NCBI GenBank assembly: GCA_018798825.1
Contig: CP076355.1
Coordinates: 1,599,975-1,663,974 of the forward strand
Direction: 5' to 3'
Length of the DNA stretch: 64,000 bases
From: Ochrobactrum sp. BTU1
GTDB taxonomy: Bacteria > Pseudomonadota > Alphaproteobacteria > Rhizobiales > Rhizobiaceae
Part shown: piece by piece, positions 60,794 to 64,000 of the stretch
Position numbering within the stretch: position 1 is the stretch's first letter
How the letters are laid out: every line of letters starts with the position of its first letter
Made by a program: the position numbers and the translations under genes
Notes under the pieces: generated by a model
What the model saw: the letters and a program-made list of their open reading frames with translations, nothing else
Databases searched by the model: none
What the model was told of the DNA's origin: nothing

Positions 60794-63048
60794 CATGCAT
60801 TCCCCCTGCGGCGCGAAAACCAGAAGATCAAGAAACCGATGAAAAGAACGCCCGAACCCTGCAGCATGTTTAAAGTTGCTGGCGTTGCTGTTTGCGGAAG
60901 AGGTGTGGCTGGCGCCGGAATGCTTGGCATCCTGGCTCGTTCCTGAGCGCGAACCTTAATCTGGTTCTGTCCGGCCTCTGCATGTTCAAGTACATTGCGG
61001 TCTGCACGGATACCAAACAGAGCATCAAAATCCCATCCGGCGGGAAGCTCCAAAGGGATGTCGGCGCGGGTGAGGGGGGTATTGGCTGGCCGTGCTGGTG
61101 TCTGATCCACGGCAACGAGACTTGTGAGGCGTGTTACCAGATGATGCTCCAGTGCAAGGCTTAGGATACGCGTATCGGCCGCCAATCCTGTAATCTTGCC
61201 GAGCTTCATGTCCACTTCAGCATCATCAATCTTGCGACGAGCCCAGATTTTGGAAATGCCTTCTGCCGGGCTTGCCGCATCGAGCCTGAGGCTGACTGTC
61301 CAGGGCTTTCTGCCAACTGTACCATCAACTGTAATGGTACCAGTTGAGTGTTTTGTCCGTGCCGCAATCACCAACGGTTCACCCTGGTAAAGGTCGGGAA
61401 GAAGGCCTGGCGTCAGATTTACACCCTCTTGTGAGAAGGAAGCTCGAACATCGGTTACCACCGGGTTTTCGAGCTTAGCAAACAATTCACGCATCCGCTG
61501 GTCGACTTCCTCAACCGATCCGATATGCGTAAAGGTGCCACGTCCGATTTCCGATGCCTTGCTCATTAGATAGGTGTTGGGTGCTGAACCAATACCGACC
61601 ATGAAGAGACGGGAGCGATCGCGGCGCGATGCGATGACATCAAGCATTTGCTGTTCGTTACTGATCTCGCCATCGGTTAGAAACACAATCTGACGCAGAC
61701 CGGCTTTTTGATGGCTGTCATCAAGAGCCGCGTGCAATGCGGGCAGCATTTCTGTTCCCCCGACAGCGTCAAGCGTGGCGACATATTCGCGGGCATCGGT
61801 AATGTTGAGCGGCGTAGCAGGGACGGAGTCATCGAATACCTTGGTCAGAGTGTCATCGAAACGAATGACGTTGAAATGATCTGTGGGTTTTAAGCGGGAG
61901 AGGGCGTAGTCAAGACTGGCTTTGGCCTGCTTTATCGAGGTTCCGCCCATCGAACCTGAATTGTCGAGCACAAACACGATTTCTCGCGACTGATTTTCAG
62001 AATTTTTAACGACCGGTGGCGTGACGTAGGCCAGCACATAATCGTCATTTCCAACACGTTCCCGAAAGAGGCCGACATTGGGCATTTCGCTGTCAGCAGC
62101 TTGCCATTCGAGAACGAAATCGCGATCTGCTGTGACCTTCCCATCCAGAACGATCAGGGATGTCTGCTCGTTCTGCTGGTCGATTTTGATGGCGTGATAA
62201 AGGCTCTTGATATCAGTGGCTGGGAAACCGGGTTTGAGGGTGACTGCGATCGTCACGGGATTGGTGCGATCGTCGCCCGGCGCAGCAAGCGGCGTTTCAA
62301 TCGCGGCATTGTCCGGCCCATGGGATGGTTCCGTTTTCTGTCTTCCCCAACCACTCTGAATATCCGCGGTTTCAATGATCGGGTCAGTGTTTTCGGGATT
62401 ATAGCGGGGCGCCACAACGAGCGGCACGCGAAGCGAAAAGCGATTGTCGCTCAAGCGGACCGCCTGCTGGTATTCGATCTGAATAACCACTTTTTCGCGG
62501 GGACCAAGATTTGCAACTGCATTGGTGAAGATGTTTGGGCGCTGCTGTTCGATCAGAGCTGCCTTCTTGCCTTCACTTTTTGCCTTCTCATAGATTTCTC
62601 GTGCTGCCTGCTTTTCCTTGATATCGGCCACGATGACTTTATCGCCGACAATCATCTTCAGGGAATAAACCGCACTATCTTCAGGCAGTGGAAAGACATA
62701 AAGCCCCTCGACCCAGCCGTCGGTAGGGTTTTCAAAAACCTGACTGAGACGGGCGCGGGCAGTGGGACCGCTCACATCGATGTTGAAATCTGTTGCGAGC
62801 CGGGGCGCTTCGACATACTGGCCGGCTTGACTGCTCGCAAGCAGAAGGCTGCCGCTTTGCATGGCGTTCGGCGTTACATAGTCGGGCTTTTCCGCACGCG
62901 CGGATACTACGTTGAGAAGTGAGACAATAACGGCCAGGATTGGCAATATCGTCATGTTCACCAACCAGATGAGCTTGCAGAACTGCGATAGGCGAACTGC
63001 ATGCGCTTGGGGATGAGGGCGATGAGAGTGTCTGCTTGCAGGCGACAT
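60793..63048 (-). CDS. VIT/vWA sortase-target protein with LPQTA sorting signal
   Basis: 751 residues. A long signal peptide (hydrophobic part LVNMTILPILAVIVSLLNVVSARA) is followed by a VIT domain (about 90-210, LSQVFENPTDGWVEGLYVFPLP) and a von Willebrand A domain with an intact metal site (FVLDNSGSMGG, about 360). The C-terminus has the sorting signal LPQTA at 717-721, a membrane helix and RRR. This is the marine-proteobacterial sortase target type. It overlaps the sortase gene by four bases. Its role may be surface or envelope binding; not shown. Confidence 0.92.
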   Translation of the reverse strand: MSPASRHSHRPHPQAHAVRLSQFCKLIWLVNMTILPILAVIVSLLNVVSARAEKPDYVTPNAMQSGSLLLASSQAGQYVEAPRLATDFNIDVSGPTARARLSQVFENPTDGWVEGLYVFPLPEDSAVYSLKMIVGDKVIVADIKEKQAAREIYEKAKSEGKKAALIEQQRPNIFTNAVANLGPREKVVIQIEYQQAVRLSDNRFSLRVPLVVAPRYNPENTDPIIETADIQSGWGRQKTEPSHGPDNAAIETPLAAPGDDRTNPVTIAVTLKPGFPATDIKSLYHAIKIDQQNEQTSLIVLDGKVTADRDFVLEWQAADSEMPNVGLFRERVGNDDYVLAYVTPPVVKNSENQSREIVFVLDNSGSMGGTSIKQAKASLDYALSRLKPTDHFNVIRFDDTLTKVFDDSVPATPLNITDAREYVATLDAVGGTEMLPALHAALDDSHQKAGLRQIVFLTDGEISNEQQMLDVIASRRDRSRLFMVGIGSAPNTYLMSKASEIGRGTFTHIGSVEEVDQRMRELFAKLENPVVTDVRASFSQEGVNLTPGLLPDLYQGEPLVIAARTKHSTGTITVDGTVGRKPWTVSLRLDAASPAEGISKIWARRKIDDAEVDMKLGKITGLAADTRILSLALEHHLVTRLTSLVAVDQTPARPANTPLTRADIPLELPAGWDFDALFGIRADRNVLEHAEAGQNQIKVRAQERARMPSIPAPATPLPQTATPATLNMLQGSGVLFIGFLIFWFSRRRGNA

Positions 63049-63215
63049 TGTGCGCTCCTGTATCTATCGGATAACTGGACACAATTTGCGCCGGAGTGCT
63101 GTTTCCTTGCCAGCGTAAGCTTTGCCAAGTTTTGTCCATAGTTTGCCGGAAGCCACCTTGCCGGTTCCGCTTATGTGTGGAATTGTGAAGGAAAGTACGG
63201 ATTCAGGAAATTCTC

Positions 63216-63983
63216 ATGTCTCAGCAAGAAGCGGTTTTGTCCGATCAATTGAATCTCCGCGTTGCTGAACGGGTGCGCGAGGAAATCGCGCGGCGCAGAA
63301 TCTCGCGACAGCATCTGGCTGATGAGGCGCGCATCAGCCTCTCCACGCTTGAGAAGGCACTGTCCGGGCATAGGCCCTTCACGCTGTCCACCATCATCAG
63401 GCTTGAGCAGGCCATGGGATTTGACTTGCGTGAGCAGTCGGAAATGGAAAAGCCCCAGCCCGTGGTGCCGCACGGACACGCTCCAGAAGAATTGGGTGCT
63501 TACTCGCGCCCTGCTGTATCCTGGCTAGAAGGAACCTTCCTTACCCTGCGCCCTTCCTTTGGCAATAGATCAGATATTTTCGCCTATTGTACCGATATCA
63601 GTTGGGATTCCGAGAATACGCATCTGAAATTTGAAGAGCGCGAGCGTACCGATACGTCTTTTTCGCAGCAGGGACGTGTTTCTGTCCCGCATCTCTCAGG
63701 CCATGTTTATCTAGTGACCAATACCTCTGGTCAGTACCGCATGGCGGTTCTCTCACGGCCAAGTATCGCTGGTGAAATGCACGGCATCCTCACGACATTG
63801 CGGGCAGGCCAGGGTGCGCAACTCACACCTGTTTCGGTGCCTCTGGCACTTATTCCGATGAAGGTTTTTGAAACGCCAGTGTTTGGCCGTGTAACATCTG
63901 CAGATCAGGCCTACGACCAATATTCACGCTTTATCAGAAAGACACTTGGAGATGGTTATGCAAGTTTCGTGACATCGGAATAG
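63216..63983 (+). CDS. XRE-family regulator with C-terminal sensor-like domain
   Basis: 255 residues. The N-terminal HTH of about 60 residues is VREEIARRRISRQHLADEARISLSTLEKALSGHRPFTLSTIIRLEQAMG. The C-terminal part (about 90-255) is a beta-rich domain of unknown ligand (ISWDSENTHLKFEERERTDTSFSQQG, HVYLVTNTSGQYRM). It is divergent from the sortase/target operon with about 170 bases between, so control of that operon is plausible. Confidence 0.85.
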   Translation: MSQQEAVLSDQLNLRVAERVREEIARRRISRQHLADEARISLSTLEKALSGHRPFTLSTIIRLEQAMGFDLREQSEMEKPQPVVPHGHAPEELGAYSRPAVSWLEGTFLTLRPSFGNRSDIFAYCTDISWDSENTHLKFEERERTDTSFSQQGRVSVPHLSGHVYLVTNTSGQYRMAVLSRPSIAGEMHGILTTLRAGQGAQLTPVSVPLALIPMKVFETPVFGRVTSADQAYDQYSRFIRKTLGDGYASFVTSE

Positions 63984-64000
63984 ATTAATATTATCCCTTA

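Noticed and set aside
1..64000. CRISPR arrays, tRNA or rRNA genes, complete insertion sequences
   Set aside because: None seen: no regularly spaced repeats, no tRNA-like cloverleaf noticed, and no transposase reading frame recognised.

Overview
The window looks like part of the second chromosome (a repABC replicon) of an alphaproteobacterium of the Ochrobactrum/Brucella group. The evidence is a complete repA-repB-repC module with an antisense RNA at 56.0-60.0 kb, the nir/nor denitrification cluster with an NnrA-type regulator, and the general gene style (FixJ-type two-component genes, DUF1194, TerC, FtrA). The species assignment is inference from gene content; no database was searched.

Layout. 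1-10.5 kb is a denitrification block: norB (cut by the window edge), norC, norF, norE, a hemerythrin-like protein, a carbonic anhydrase, two DUF2249 proteins, a polytopic NnrS-like protein, a DUF59 protein, nirK, nirV and nnrA. FNR/NnrR-type boxes sit in the promoters, including two copies of one 20-bp palindrome. 10.5-15.8 kb carries dps, AraC and LysR regulators, an MFS pump and an oxalate decarboxylase. 15.9-25.0 kb holds a FixL/FixJ-like two-component system and a peroxiredoxin-DsbA operon. These are separated by a 5-kb island with two unusual fusion genes: MurF ligase plus DD-carboxypeptidase, and alpha/beta hydrolase plus DD-carboxypeptidase. A scar of a second histidine kinase copy marks the right edge of that island, and a shared motif before several genes suggests one regulon. 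25-30 kb has a DUF1194 protein, a LuxR regulator with a hybrid kinase, and a TerC protein.

29.8-33.1 kb is a decayed stretch: a deoR-type gene with two in-frame stops, a truncated HlyD gene and a decayed ugpC. It encloses an AT-rich cassette with a colicin-V-type double-glycine leader peptide and a secreted DUF2927-like partner. A paralogous peptide-partner pair lies at 52.1-53.4 kb. I consider these two pairs the best candidate for an undescribed system. 34-42.5 kb carries TauE, a metal-flavoured ABC exporter operon with an alkaline phosphatase, two phytase-like esterases and a deformylase-like protein lacking metal ligands. 43-54.6 kb is an accessory region of regulators, an MFS pump with a MerR-type promoter, and small enzymes. 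54.6-56.2 kb has no convincing gene and leads into repABC, followed by a sortase with its LPQTA substrate and an XRE-type regulator.
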